DNA of 64,000 nt from Venturia oleaginea. Its lineage: Eukaryota; Ascomycota; Dothideomycetes; Venturiales; Venturiaceae. Every line of letters begins with the position of its first letter. Position 1 is the first letter of the stretch. The stretch lies in assembly GCA_013176395.1 (NCBI GenBank), contig JABMLP010000003.1, positions 1,674,001 through 1,738,000 on the forward strand, in the 5' to 3' direction. The notes beneath the pieces are model-generated. The model was not told where the DNA came from. It saw only the letters and a list, made by a program, of their open reading frames with translations, and ran no database searches. A program made the translations under genes and the position numbers. Of the stretch, positions 47,000 through 59,018 are shown in pieces.

Positions 47000-48060
47000 A
47001 TGCGGCTTGTCAATACGAAAACTCATCGAATCGAGGAGTTCTTCGACGCGAAGATACCCGTTTATGCGATTATTTTCCACACCTGGGAAGAAAGGGGAAA
47101 TAAATTCTCAGCAGTTCTGCTCCGGGAAAAGTAACGATAAGATTGAAAAATGCTGTGTTCAAGCTGCGTTTGACGGATACAAATACGTCTGGATAGACAC
47201 ATGCTGGTCAGCAAGGTGAAACCCACGACAGCTTCATCACTGACATGAAGAAGCATCGACAAAACGAGTAGTGCAGAGCTCTCGGAGGCCATCAACTCCA
47301 TGCACCGCTGGTATTCCAATGCAGATTTCTGCTATGCTTATCTTTGGGATGTCCCTACGCTCTACTCTGTCCGGGATCCGAGTTGGGCAAACCATTTGAC
47401 GTGAAGAAGGTCTTTGAGCAGAGTAAATGGGTCTCACGAGGTTGGGCTTTGCAGAAACTTGTTGCACCCCCTGTTGTCAACTTCTTTGCCCCAGGATTGG
47501 TCGTCGGTTGGGCTACGATCGAGTTTGAAAAAGGAGCTTGCAAAGATCAAAGGCATAAAAATTCGAGCGTTCGACGGTTGTGAACTATCGACGTTCCATG
47601 TTGCGGAGAGAATGTCATAGGCAGTGCAACGTGAGACAAGTCGCATAGAGGGTAGAGCGCATTGTTTACTGGGCATTTTCGGCGTTCATATCCCATTGCA
47701 ATACGGAGAGTGCAACCGAGCGTTTATCCGGCCACAAGAAGAAATCCGGAGAAGTCCTCAGGACGACGAAGATTACGCTACCTTCTCATGGTCTGCGGGA
47801 CCACGTCACGTCCTCATCGCACCCAGCGGATTACCAGCTCAAGCAGGGCTATTGGCGGATGATCCTGGCAGATTAAGAGTGGGATTCGACGAACAACGAT
47901 TATTCAATGTGGTACCCGTTCCGCGTGTCCGGCTAAGACGCCCAGGAAACTCTCCTCCAGAGTCTAGAGAGTCTGAAGGGTCTCGAATTAGTTGACGACA
48001 TCCCACCTAACGTGACAGGCAAAGGACTAGGTATGTCTGCCCTCGTTGGACGTTCCCAAT
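47000..48060 (+). pseudogene. HET-domain (heterokaryon incompatibility) pseudogene
   Basis: From the ATG at 47000 the sequence follows the HET domain order in pieces. MRLVNTKTHRIEEFFDAKIP and YAIIFHTWEE lie in frame 2; DGYKYVWIDTCW after a shift near 47105-47165; INSMHRWYSNADFCYAYLWD after another near 47215-47265; then SKWVSRGWALQKLVAPP and HVAERMS followed by a TAG at 47618-47620. After it comes QRETSRIEGRAHCLLGIFGV in the same frame. At that TAG the family normally has Trp (SWAARRET-like), so TGG to TAG is the likely change. At least three frame changes and one nonsense codon show it is dead. HET-domain proteins trigger non-self recognition cell death in fungi, and such genes often decay. 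The 3' limit is approximate. Confidence 0.88.
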
Positions 48061-48527
48061 GAACCTGGTCTGTACCATACATGTCTGCGGTGTAACTTGC
48101 AAGTTCAGAATATACCTTTGCATAGTGCTCAGGAGGATTACTTTCCAAATTTTTGAGAAGGTTTTGTGCTTGACGGGCAAGGCTTTTTTGAGAACCTGCA
48201 TTGCCGAAAGTTCATCAATATCGTGGTCGAGTTCGGTGAATACTAAGGGAATAAGAAAATCTTAAAGCCGAGGGGCAGTGCGGACATGAAACCACCATGA
48301 CTGTCTATTTCCTAGCAGACATGAGCTAAATCCGCTAGTTCTTCGTGCCTGCCGCAGAGTGCGGGGCAAAAGCGCTGGAAGTTGACATAGACCTCGAGTC
48401 AATATGTTAGTATGGGGTCTCCAGGAAGGTTGAAAGCATCACAGCATGTTCTCGAAATGACGAAAGCTTTTTGACTGCCAACGAATGCCAGTCCAACTCG
48501 AATCCCTGATCGACCTCACTGACTAGT
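48061..48527. other. Intergenic between two pseudogenes
   Basis: About 470 bases; no recognisable feature, possibly further HET relic sequence. Confidence 0.4.
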
Positions 48528-50094
48528 TTACCAAGTCCCCGACCATGCTGGACTCTCAACTCTTAACTTCCTATCATAATTAAAATGGCCTAATTCCTTC
48601 CCTCCAGAAGTGCCTACTTTCTCCCAATCAGGTCCCATGTCAGGGTTCTTCGCAAAATCAGCCCACGTCGTTGCATAATCTTGCTGAGAGAGATCTCCTC
48701 CGAACTCGGTGGGGAAACAGGTGTCTTCAGGTTCCTGAACACAAATTGAATTTCCGAGGAATGGTATGCGCCACTGACGGGCGGAAAGTCGGTATTGGGG
48801 AAGGACGCGATGAACAAATATCGCCAGGTTGCTGGGAAGAAAGTCAGGGTGGAGCATGGAGAAGGAGAGGAGGGCATACGGTATCCGGCTTGCGCGCTGA
48901 TCTTGCTTTTGTGCGACGTGACGCATGTAAAAGCAATGTCAGTTGCGATGGCAGCAATGGCATCATAATCTGTTTTGTACATTGAGTTTCCACCCCCAGG
49001 ATATGCTCTGAGCAATCCCTCCTTCAGAGAGGCAGTGTTACCATACGTCTTATCGAGATATTGGATTCAGGTGAGTCCTCGCTGCGAGGCCGAACTCGCT
49101 TTTTGTTCATCCACATTGGTACCGATCAACAGAGGTACATTGGCAGCACGACGCTCTTTTCGATATCTCTCAGCGTCTACCACCATTGTGAAACCTTCGT
49201 CATCGACAGCCCTAAATTGTGGTGAGCTCCGTAATGCTTTCTTGATATCTGATACGGAAGCCTTACGCATACAGTCCAGGACCTGCTCTGTAGAGTTACA
49301 GCCTAGCTTGCTCGCAAGAACGAGCAATGATGGGACACGTTTTTTGGTGTCTCCTCCTAATGCATCTCCTGCTGTAGCTGGTCTTACTGCAAGTGGTCCT
49401 GCTGTGATATGGGCGCTTCCCGATTGCACAATTACTGCGCGGAAGGGAGGGCTCTTTGGATTGTTCGTCAAGAGATGGAAATCCACAGATCTACCCCCAG
49501 CACTCTCACCAAAGATTGTCACTTTCTTGGGATCGCCGCCAAAAGAGGCAATGTTCTGCTGTACCCAATCAAGCGCCATTCGCTGATCCATGAACCCGAG
49601 ATTGCGTTCTTTCACTGGCATCCAAGTGCCGGGAAAGCCGAACACTGCGATGTGACATTAGTCTTGATTGAACGTAAACTGCCAATCTCAACTGAGCATT
49701 GGTTCTGTAATTGAGCGCTACCAAAATTACATGTTGATTTGTAGCAAGTGAAGTGCCATCATATCCAGGCAAAGAACCAGTCCCGAACTGTAGAGCGCCT
49801 CCAAAGAACCAAACCAAGACTGTTTTCCCACCAGTGGAGGTATTTGAAGGAGCGGGCGCGAAAAGATTGAGGTATAGACAGTCTTCGCTTTCCGGGGGGC
49901 TCTGAGCTGTGAAGGTTGTTCCTCCAGTGTTTGTGTTTTGGATGCATGTTGGAGGGAGCACCGTCACATTCCTGGGTGCTGTTGACTTGGCTGGAAGTTG
50001 TGGCGGGGTGAAACGATTTGGAGGTGCTGCGAATGGGAGTCGGAGATACTTGTGTATTATTTGTGAAGGTATTGATCCAGCCCATAATGAGCAA
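48528..50094 (-). pseudogene. Type-B carboxylesterase pseudogene
   Basis: The minus strand shows the family in order. KYLRLPFAAPPNRF comes near 50040, then PESEDCLYLNLFAPAP, VWFFGGALQFGTG (oxyanion region), VALNYR, the nucleophile elbow TIFGESAGGRSVDFHLLTNN, PPFRAVIVQSGSAHI, LLIGTNVDE, and the catalytic-histidine region SGAYHSSEIQFVF. Lesions: the splice between NYR and VFGFPG (49692-49645) is one base out of phase; an in-frame TGA lies at 49067-49069; a shift at about 48667-48676 separates ISLSKIMQ from TTWADFAKNPDMG. A normal 48-base intron (48879-48832) survives. The 5' end is unresolved. An active relative would be a secreted or vacuolar ester hydrolase. A sequencing error could explain one lesion, hardly all three. 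Confidence 0.8.
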
Positions 50095-51011
50095 GAAAAC
50101 GAGTAACTGAAAGAGCGCGAGGAGAACGACTTGGCGATGTCCTTTGATTGAGGAGAATAGTACGACTCAATTACTCACTGGACGAGAAGACTTGGATACT
50201 CGGAGAAGGAATTCACGTTTTGATTCGATTGAGCTCTACCCTCAGGCGTCCTGCAGAAGATTGTCCACATATCCTGCGTGCATGCATACGGCGGGGAAAG
50301 CAAAGCATCCAGCCAGCCAGGGGAATCTTTCTATCCGAAGGATTTCCCGGTGCTCGGAATGCACACCATGGTAAAAGGAGTCGAGATCCTCGTACGAGTA
50401 CAAGTAATTCGCCCTCGGCTCGCTGAGGCTCGCTGGCGAGAACGACAATGGTAGGCACGCTGTTGTGGTAGACTACAAATACCGACGAGTTCGTCTTCAG
50501 GGGCAAGCGAGCCACGAGTAATGCCGTCTCGATCCCTATCTTTGGTAATGGCATCTATCTTCCTGAGTCGTGATGCGTCTGGATGTCAGCCATGAACCGA
50601 TGCGAAGCTGTCAGCATGATCGCCGCCCCTGCAGTACTAGCACGCACTCCAGCTCGAGCTGCTCGACGCCCACTACTCTCAGGCATGTCATCTGTGCGCC
50701 GCTGTCAGAAGGCATCTCGATTCATTTGCTGGACTTGCCTCTTCAATTATTCACACCACTCTTACTATTCCCAGATGCGATAGTGCAGAGCGCCTCCATC
50801 TCTGTTATTTGGTACAGACTCTCATAGAACTATGGTCTTCTTGTCCTGGACGGGAAGTGTATCCCTTGTCGTCCAACATGTCCTCTCTGCTTAGAATAAG
50901 TGATGGATGTACCTAAATTTGCGACCCTTGGCCATTTTCTCGTCTTGTCCTGTCCTCCACGTTCAACTTATCATCTCCACTGGGAAGACCTCTTTTGCAT
51001 ATTGCCTAGCC
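50095..51011. other. Intergenic
   Basis: About 900 bases between the esterase relic and the rhodopsin-like gene. Pyrimidine-rich leader-like sequence lies at 50900-51000. No other gene seen. Confidence 0.45.
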
Positions 51012-52350
51012 ATGAATTCCTCCTATACAGCGAAAGAGCTACGCCATAACGCAGCGCTTTCCCGCACCGAATTCGTAATTACAGCCCTTTTTCTCACTTT
51101 AACATGGGTCGTCATCGGGCTACGCTTCTTTGTTCGGAGTCGTATACTGCATACTACTGGACTGGACGATTGGCTAGTGCTGTTGTCACAGGTATGTTCC
51201 GTTTGTCTGATTTCCATGTCTACAATGCTAAATCTTTTCTTTAGATCTTCTACACAACATACTGTTCCATCCAGATGGTGATTCTACACTTGGTACCAGA
51301 GATCAGTCCAGCCTCATTCGCGCTCATAGAGCTGGTGACGAAGGTAAGCAAGGAACTCCGAGCTTGTTCACTCGGTATAGCTTACCGATTCTCTAGTGGT
51401 TCATTTCTGGCACAACACAATACGCACTTGCAATGATCGCATTGAAACTTAGTCTCGGAGCATTTTTCCTACGAATCATCACTTCCAAATGGCAGAGACG
51501 TGTGGTCTATGTAGTCATGGTTGCTGCAACAATTGCCAACCTTATCGAAACTTTTTACATGATCTTCATGTGCGGCAACCCTCGTGGTTTTGCGCAGAAG
51601 ATCTTACTCAACAAGTGTGCCCCAAACTGGTCAATGGCATTGGTAGCCTATGGGCAGAACGCAGTCAACATCTCGACAGACATAGTTCTTGCGCTGCTCC
51701 CATTCCCTTTATTGTGGAAGACCAACATGAAAAGGGCGCAGAAATGGACTGTCGGCCTGATATTGATCCTGGCTACTGCGTGAGTTCCCTCGGAATCCTC
51801 TCTCCGGATGCGTACCTGACAAAGTTATAGCGGTTGTATCAGCTCCATTGTTCGCTTTGTCTATATTTCTGGAATACTCCAGCCGAAGATATCGTCATTT
51901 TACAGTAAGCTTGATCTATGTGCATGTCTAGAATGTTGTTTACTAACGACGATTTTAGAAACCATCAAACCTCTCACTATTATCTGTATTATCGAAGTCG
52001 GCTCCGGAATTCTTGCCTGCTCCCTCGCAACTTTACGACCTCTCTTCGCCAATATGGTTGACATGAGCACAATTCGATATCCCATATCCCGTATACCCAG
52101 TTTTCACAAGACGAATACCGAAGGCCAATCCGGCACACTAAAGGAATCCAGCAACGATGTGATATCATCCAAGGACTCGGAATTATATAAGATTAAGCAC
52201 ACTAGAAATGCAAGCAGGAAGCAGTCATGTTTCTCCGATGCGGACAGCCTGACGGGAGCGTTCCCTGAAGGACGAGAGAAAAGTTCAGTGAACAGTTCGG
52301 AGCGACAACCACGACAATTGGATGAAGGAAGTGAAGTCCATATGGTATGA
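51012..52350 (+). CDS. Fungal rhodopsin-like integral membrane protein (SAT4/PTH11-type family)
   Basis: Exons 51012-51191, 51245-51343, 51397-51779, 51831-51904 and 51959-52350 give 375 residues. Seven hydrophobic helices can be placed: FVITALFLTLTWVVIGLRFF, IFYTTYCSIQMVILHL, QYALAMIALKLSLGAFFL, VVYVVMVAATIANLIETFYM, a loop with CGNPRGFAQK, then NISTDIVLALLPFPLL, WTVGLILILATAGCISSIVR and IKPLTIICIIEVGSGILACS. The LDDW motif after helix 1, the D in the sixth helix region and LRPLF after helix 7 are typical of the family. The C-terminal tail (about 90 residues) is cytoplasmic, polar and rich in Ser/Lys. Ligand and function are unknown; the family is expanded in Pezizomycotina. The start at 51012 is preferred to 50907. 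Confidence 0.9.
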
Positions 52351-52881
52351 TAGCAGATAAGAAAAGTAAATCAAAACATTCAACATCCATCTCATTTCGT
52401 TGTAGTTATGACCCGTGAAGTGAGGTGAGGTGAGTGGAAAAGAGAGCGAGTTCGAAGCGCGTCGTCACCAGCGATGGACAAGACACAGCCACGACAGCCT
52501 CGTAACAAGTTTGAACAATCACTTTTCTGCGCCACAACCCGGACCAGGATCTATGCCTGTTGCGTATGCGTATGCGCAGCAAGGATCTCAGCCATCTGTC
52601 GTCATGCATACATAGTAGCCACTGAGCGCGCTTGCGCGTCGAGCAAACTGGCACTGGCCACCACCTCGCGACCACATTGCATCGCAACATCAAATACTGA
52701 ACCATGATTTGCGTAATGCAGACAGGGTCAGGGAGACGGCCTTGTATTGAATCCTACTTCCCCTCTTTCTCTTTCTCTTTCTCTTATACCGCAATAGTGC
52801 CTCACTTCTCCTACTTATTCAACCACTATCTTGCGCACAACTGACCCATCAATCAAGCCAACTACAACACCACCATCCAAA
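52351..52881. promoter_or_regulatory. Upstream region with pyrimidine tract
   Basis: Contains a CT-only tract with TTTCTC repeats at 52757-52785, about 100 bases before the MARVEL gene start. Such tracts are common near transcription start sites in fungi. Confidence 0.55.
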
Positions 52882-53413
52882 ATGGCTTTCAACTTCACCC
52901 TCCCCCTTCGCATCGCGCAAGCCCTCCTCACCATTCTAGTTCTAGGCCTGATGTCCTACGTCGTCTCCAACTGGAACGGTCCCTACGGCACCTGGTCACC
53001 AGCAGAAGCAAACTTCCTACTCTTCGTAAGCGTCTGGACCATCCTCGCTGTCGCATATCTCATCATAGCACCCGCGCGCTTCCCCACCGCGGCACACAAA
53101 TTCGGTATCCTGGCGGCAGAGGCATTGACGATGATATTTTGGTTTGCGGGTTTCATTGCATTTGCCGTCTTGTTGACGGATTGGGGATGCAGGAGGGGCT
53201 CGCCTTGTCGTGCGAGTCAGGCTGCTGTTGTCTTTGGGGCATTTGAATGGTGAGTTTGGTCGCGGATCTGGGAGAGAGATTGTCGAAATTGACTGTTGGC
53301 GTAGGCTTCTCTTCGCAGCAACGACCATCATGGCGTCCGTACATGTCTGGCGCACACGGAAAGACCATAGTAGTAAACACGATCCTAACATGGAAGTTCA
53401 CCCGAGCGTCTAA
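52882..53413 (+). CDS. MARVEL-domain integral membrane protein
   Basis: Exons 52882-53249 and 53305-53413 give 158 residues; the 55-base intron splits a Trp codon (TG/G). Four hydrophobic helices are visible: RIAQALLTILVLGLMSYVVS, FLLFVSVWTILAVAYLIIAP, GILAAEALTMIFWFAGFIAF and EWLLFAATTIMASVHVW. The LPLRIAQALL start and the GCRRGSPCRASQAAVVFGAF loop with two cysteines before helix 4 match fungal MARVEL proteins. These are found at the plasma membrane or in vesicles and organise membrane domains. The exact role of this subgroup is unknown. Intact. Confidence 0.9.
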
Positions 53414-54933
53414 ATGGCATCAAATTCCTGTTCCTTCGACGTTGAGATTGTCTTCATATTTTTCCTGTTTGGAATACCCACGTCGGCGGATATTTGTGCT
53501 TATATGAGATGGAGTTGGATGGGTGACACGGGCAGATCGCTGAGGTCTTTTCGTGGAGTGGAGTGTCAAAGTGATGTTGTTTCTCTCACGAATACTGGAG
53601 CTTCGACTGTTTGATACCCAAAATGGCAGAAACAGATTTCTATGGTTAGCTAATGAATGAATGACTGACTTAGTTCGTAAACAATTCAATGTGCACATCA
53701 TACCGAGCTTGCTTATAATGTTGAGGTGTCCCCTTAAAGAAGACAAGAATTAGACAAATCGTCATGGGGATGACGAGGCTGAGAAAGAGAAATGGGAAGA
53801 AACCATGAGATAATACTATGTTGCAAGTACACCTGCCATATACTTTCTCTGACACGTCTGCAAAAGGACAACCATGTGCCTTACTCTGAATTCCTACTGC
53901 TTCTTCTAACTGTCATGAACGTATCGTCAGCAAGGCAGACCTAATATGCTACAGCAGGCAAGGAAATTGATCGCAATATCCCACCTCTTCCAAGGTTTGA
54001 CTTGCAACTGATCTCCGAATCACTATCGTGCATTACAAGATACCGCAAGTGAAAGGTAACATCATAAAATTGACTCGTATATACACTCATGCCGGCAAAG
54101 AAACAAAGAAAAACAAGAGCGCTCACAGAACCCCATACAACTCCACCAATTGCACTTTGCTTCCCTCTCCATTCGGGTTTTCAGAATGCAAAAAGACGAC
54201 TCCATACACCAGACTCATGCTAAGATGTACATTCTCGCTAGAAACCGGACACCAATGCCCAGGCTGGAAACATTGCCCAGACCAGAACAGGAGACGCGAG
54301 GCTCCCTCACCAAAAAATTGCCCAAAAAGATAAGGAAAAGAAGGATAATGTAGTAGCGAGAGGGTATCTTTTCCGTTACCAGTCCGTTCCCATCTAAATA
54401 GCGAACGAACCGACATCACAATGTCATTGCTTCCGCTGTTCACACAAAAGGAACAAAGGAAAACTAGAATTTGTCTAAAAGAGTGACACGAGATGCCTAC
54501 TCGTTGGTCGTGAAAGAAAAGAAAAAAGGTCATATAAAAGAAGTAAAAACAAACCAGTAAGGTCGTAGGGTGGAGAAGGTCCAAGGATAGCATTCTTTTC
54601 ACTGCTCCCATTGACAGTCGTTTTCGATGCGTGTCTTTCGCGCACTCTCTGCTCCTCTCGAAGGTAGAGTTGACACAAGTCAACATTGTGGTATCCAAAA
54701 TCATCGACAACACAACCCAAGAATTTTCCGAGAGCCGTGTTTGATATGTGAACTGATCAAATGGTCATTGAACCGTTGAAACACACTTTGCTGATTCGGA
54801 CGTACCAATGACGTTGAAGGAACGAGAGATGCTCCTTCTCGAGCACAATGTGCCTGGCCACCTGAGCCGTATATTGCATCGGCCTCGATCTAGCAGCCGG
54901 AGATTGGGCGATTCGATCGAATATTGCAACCTC
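53414..54933. other. 1.5 kb between converging genes
   Basis: 3' flanks of the MARVEL and FHA genes. A minus-strand frame of 196 codons (54713-54123) lies directly downstream of the FHA stop, is Phe/Ser/Leu-rich and probably reflects T-rich 3' UTR sequence rather than a protein. No other gene. Confidence 0.5.
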
Positions 54934-57295
54934 TCAAGGCTTGATGGACTCTCCGCGCTGCACTTTGTTGACCAGAGCCATGATCGCCATGCCCAGGACG
55001 ACGACGCTGAAGGCAGACAGCAACGGTGCAGTGTGGGTCATGTAATTCCCCCTGCGCACAAGCTCTTGTGTGTCTGACTGGTCGGAACCTTGCGCATGGG
55101 CCTGATGAACTACTGGGTGGCCATTGGATTCGACATCTTTAGACTCAGAAGCAGAAGTCTTATCGTCATTCTTCAATTCTGTGGAATCAATTTCCTCGGC
55201 ACCGTCAACAACTTTGGTCGCAGTTCCGTTCGCAGAAGTAGATCTGGAACGCCGCCTTCCATGCTTGGCCTCGCTCTTCTTCTCTTTTCCCGCACGCTCC
55301 GCTTCTTGAGTTCGCAATTGTTCAACGAGCTCCGCGAGACTTTTCCTTTCTTTTCGCTCTTGGTCAAGTTCTTTCTCTGCTACTAATTTGTCCTGTCTCC
55401 ATTGCTCCGCCATGGTTTTAAAGCCATTGAATTCAGCGAGAAGCATGTCCAACCTCTCCTGCAGTCTTTCATTCTTCGTTTTTTCCAACTCTTCCAACTT
55501 GTCTTCCTGGCTTTCATCCTCAATTGGCGTACTGCTTTCTTCCACTGCTGGCGATGGTAGAGGCTGCAAGTGATGCGCATCTAGTGAAGTCCTATCCTTC
55601 TCCTTCTCAAGACGTTTCGCTTTCTCCTCGGCATCTTCTCGCTTCACTCGTTCTTGGACCAACGCATCTTCTACTTCTCTTAACCGTATGCTCTGGACCT
55701 CGACTTCCTGCTTCGCTTTGGTAAGTGCATCAAGCAAATTGGCGATCTGGACCGCCGACGCCGGCGCTTCCGAGCTTGTCAGGGATGCTGCCCGCACAGG
55801 AGAAGTTGAACCAATTTTGGGCTTTTCGGTATCGCTTCTGCTGGAAGAAATGGGCGACAAGCCCGGGTTGATGCCAGCGATTGAACGCTGAGCTCCAACG
55901 TCAGGTTTCTCGGGAAGTGGGGCTTGTGGTGGTGGTGCAGGTGGTTCTGAAAATCGTGCCTTCAAATTATCCTTCATAGAAGACAGTCCCTTGCTCTTCT
56001 CTATTGGTGATATCTTTTGTGCGGTTTCTTTTTTGGCCAACTGTTGCTCGGCAGATAGCATCGAGTCGATATATTGAGCAGTTCGTTGGAGGTCTTGAGA
56101 TTGTTGCTTTGCGGCTTTAAATTCGGTCTAGAAATATCAGTAGAAGCTTCAGACTGTGCGAACATGTACTCACGTTGAGCTTCTGGATGATTTTATTCAT
56201 GTTGACCGGAGTTAACCAGAAGTGCTGTTGTCGTTGTTGCATATTGGTCATATTTGAGGAGGTACTTGCAACACTCATTCGTCCACTGCTGCTGAGTGAA
56301 GATTGGCTTGGAGTTCTTCGCATATGACTAAGAGGTTGTCCCAGCGCTTGGTTCATCAGGTTTGAGTTTGCGGATTGATCCGAATCGCCGAAGTTTAGGT
56401 CCAACGCGTTGTTTGATCCATAAAATCCGGCGTACTCAACACGAGCAGCAACCTTATGATGGACGACAGTCTTCTGGTCCTCGCTAACAATGTCGATGCC
56501 GAGTTCCAGCATGTCTTGCTCTCTCATCTCGTGAGGATCCGAGTCCTTGTTTTCTTGTGACAATCGTTGCCCGTTGACAAATGTGCCATTGGATGATTTG
56601 ACATCTCGGATCCATATTTTGCCGCTGCGATCGGCCCATATCTCGGCGTGCTGACGAGATAGGACCTTTGAATCAAAGTATCCGTTCAAAGGGGTTGGAG
56701 TGGTCTTGTTGTTTGTTTGACGTCCTATCCGAAGAACATCAGGATAAAAGGGTACATTGATAGTTTTCCGCTCGAAAGTACCATTCATTGGTGTGAGATA
56801 GAGGACGGCGGTATTCTCCTGTTGTTGCTGTTGCGGTCTGGAGACGCCATTCTGCTGTTGCAGCGCAGACTGACCACCCATATTGGGTGGGTTGTGGAGA
56901 GCTGATATTGCCGAGGAAGCGGAAGGTCCTGACGAAGCAGTCGAAACTGACTGCGGTCTGGCTGTGGATATTCCAGCAATAGGTTCAGATTTCGGTGTCG
57001 GCCATAATCCCCGAGTTGTTCGTTTCCGTGAGGCCCAATCATTGGCCTGTGCACCGTTCACGCCGTTTACCCCATTGACGCCATTGTGCTGGGTCGATGC
57101 AGCAGAGAGGGTAGATGTCGAGGAGGTTGAGGAGGAAATTGAGTTGAGTGAGGAGGACGAGTTTGATCGTTGTGCGCTCTTGCGAGGCATGAGCATGCGA
57201 GAGACCTCATCGGCACTCATGTTGGTCAAGCCGTTGGTAGGACCGTTAGAGCCACGCCATAGATTTGGAGGAGGAGCGACAGCCGTCATCTGCAA
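54934..57295 (-). CDS. FHA-domain, coiled-coil, tail-anchored protein (SLMAP/Far9-Vps64/PRO45 type)
   Basis: Exons 57295-56174 and 56127-54934 (minus) give 771 residues; the 46-base intron is in phase 0. Met3 (57289) may be the true start. Residues 1-160 are low-complexity, with an NGVNGVNGVNG repeat and a Gln run. The FHA domain follows (about 165-275: VLRIGRQTN, SRQHAEIWAD, VKSSNGTFVNGQRL), with the conserved R, S-x-x-H and N residues that bind phosphothreonine. The second half contains Pro-rich and long coiled-coil segments (KAKQEVEVQSIRLREVEDAL; MLLAEFNGFKTMAEQWRQDK) and ends in one hydrophobic helix (PLLSAFSVVVLGMAIMALVN) plus a short tail. This order matches SLMAP and its fungal homologues, a subunit of the STRIPAK phosphatase-kinase complex at nuclear envelope, ER and mitochondria. 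In Sordaria the homologue is needed for fruiting and cell fusion. Confidence 0.9.
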
Positions 57296-58030
57296 TATGT
57301 GGGCGAGAGTGTGTCCGGATGTGCTTTGTCTCTATCGTTCCTGTCTTGCCTGCTAGATCTGCCTTTGCTTCTTCGCCTCGCGAACACTTGGCGTTATTGG
57401 CGACGAGAGCCCGCGATACAGCAACAACAATGACAGATGGGACGGTGATCGATCTCGGACTACGCTCATAGAGATGAAGGATGCTCTTTGGTAATGGCTC
57501 CTAAGGCCTACGGGCTGTGCGCAACGTGTGTCGTGTGCTAGCTGGTCCGTTCGCGGCACGACAGTCCAGGGCAAGGGGAGCGTCCAGGAGGTATTTGGGG
57601 GTGTGTATGGGGTGGGAGGAATTCCTTCGAGGAGTATGGGGTCCTTGACGGGTATGGGAGGTCGGGACAGGGCCTCGTCGTCGGTGTGGGAGTCGTGATG
57701 TTGATTGAGGAGAAGAGCGACGTTCCCACGAATCTAGAGTCGCTTAACGGCAGTCTAGTGCGAGTCGAATTGACGGCGACGGCTGTATGTGAACGACTGT
57801 ACAGGGCGAACAAGGGGAGAGACAATGTGTAGAATTGAATAAACACGTCTATATATTCCTTGATCGCCTGCCCGCATCCTGTCCAGACTCTCTGGCGATG
57901 AGATAGATATACACGTGATCTTCGTCAAGTTCAAGAGCCGTGCTAAAGCTTTCCTCGCGGACTGGGACTCGTAGTAGTGCCCTGAAATCGTCCGACATCG
58001 TGCGTATAACCTCGATCAGATCATCTCAAG
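57296..58030. promoter_or_regulatory. Divergent promoter, FHA gene / MGR2
   Basis: 735 bases between outward-facing start codons. No open frame with support. Confidence 0.5.
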
Positions 58031-58545
58031 ATGCCTCCAGTTCCTTCCTCCGCCCATGGAGGCGCTACTGGTCCTTCCACATTTGACAAACGTATGCTTT
58101 CTAACTCACAATTCAAATTCATCGAGCTGACAATTGAAAGTCAAAATGGGCGCGATGATGGGCGGATGTAAGAAGCTCGACTGTCCATAGCGAACCCCGC
58201 GAACCCTCCTCTGACATATTGCTACAGCTGTTGGTCTCATCATTGGCTTTATATTCGGCGCAACGAACATCATCCGATTCGGCCCAGGTCCAAACGGCAT
58301 GATGCGAACATTGGGACAATACATGGCAGGTTCGGCTGCAACATTTGGGTACGCTCTTGGAGTATGAGAGTAGATAGCTAGCATGTACTGATTGACGGGA
58401 CAGTTTCTTCATGTCCATCGGAACTACCATAAGAACGGATTCACAGGCACAGGTAATGGAGGCATTCGCGAAAGCGAGAAGGCGACCTATTGTCTTGCCA
58501 GTGGAATACAGATATCCAAGCCTGGCTCGGAGGACGAAGGAATGA
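58031..58545 (+). CDS. MGR2: Mgr2/ROMO1-type subunit of the TIM23 translocase
   Basis: Exons 58031-58091, 58141-58167 (27 bases), 58228-58348 and 58404-58545 give 116 residues. Mgr2 is a small inner mitochondrial membrane protein that links Tim21 to TIM23 and controls lateral release of preproteins. Two hydrophobic helices with glycine spacing are seen (MMGGSVGLIIGFIFGA and YMAGSAATFGFFMSIGT), separated by the conserved loop GPGPNGMMRTLG; the family pattern KMGxMMG before helix 1 and IRTDS after helix 2 are present. The second exon codes only for LKMGAMMGG, and its splice sites fall in matching phases. The charged C-terminal tail is matrix or intermembrane side. Intact. Confidence 0.94.
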
Positions 58546-59018
58546 GTCAACGTGAATGATTGGGGTTAAGAAGGGATTGCAAGAATGTCACTTGGGGTCC
58601 AAGAGAACGACCAATATGGTGGAGGAATCATCGACAACTGCCGGTTGAGGTTGTGGCATAAGTAGGTGAATATTGTACAACAACAGCTTAAAAATGGCTC
58701 ATCCCGTTCACACGACTGGAAGTGAAGAGCTTTCTTCTCTGTTGTCATCGCTATTCTCTAGCAGAGTAGTGCTCCCACCATCACTTGACATTCACGTGGC
58801 CTTCACTTGGACGCGAAGTCAACACCAACAGCTTCCGAACAACACCTTCAAAATAGGTAGGTGGTCAAAGCTTGCTGCCTACAAATATCGTCACGCTCTT
58901 ACGCGTTGTCTATCCCCAATTCGCCAACAACGTCTTGGCTGAAGCTTCAGACTTCACTTACCTCGATCACTAGATCCGTATTACTCCGCCAGTTCTTCTT
59001 CTGATCGCTCTCCTGACG
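58546..59018. other. Intergenic
   Basis: MGR2 3' flank and leader of the next gene. Nothing else recognised. Confidence 0.5.

Noticed and set aside
54123..54713. 196-codon minus-strand frame downstream of the FHA gene
   Set aside because: Phe/Ser/Leu-rich composition fits T-rich 3' untranslated sequence of the gene on the same strand; no domain, and it starts in the terminator region.
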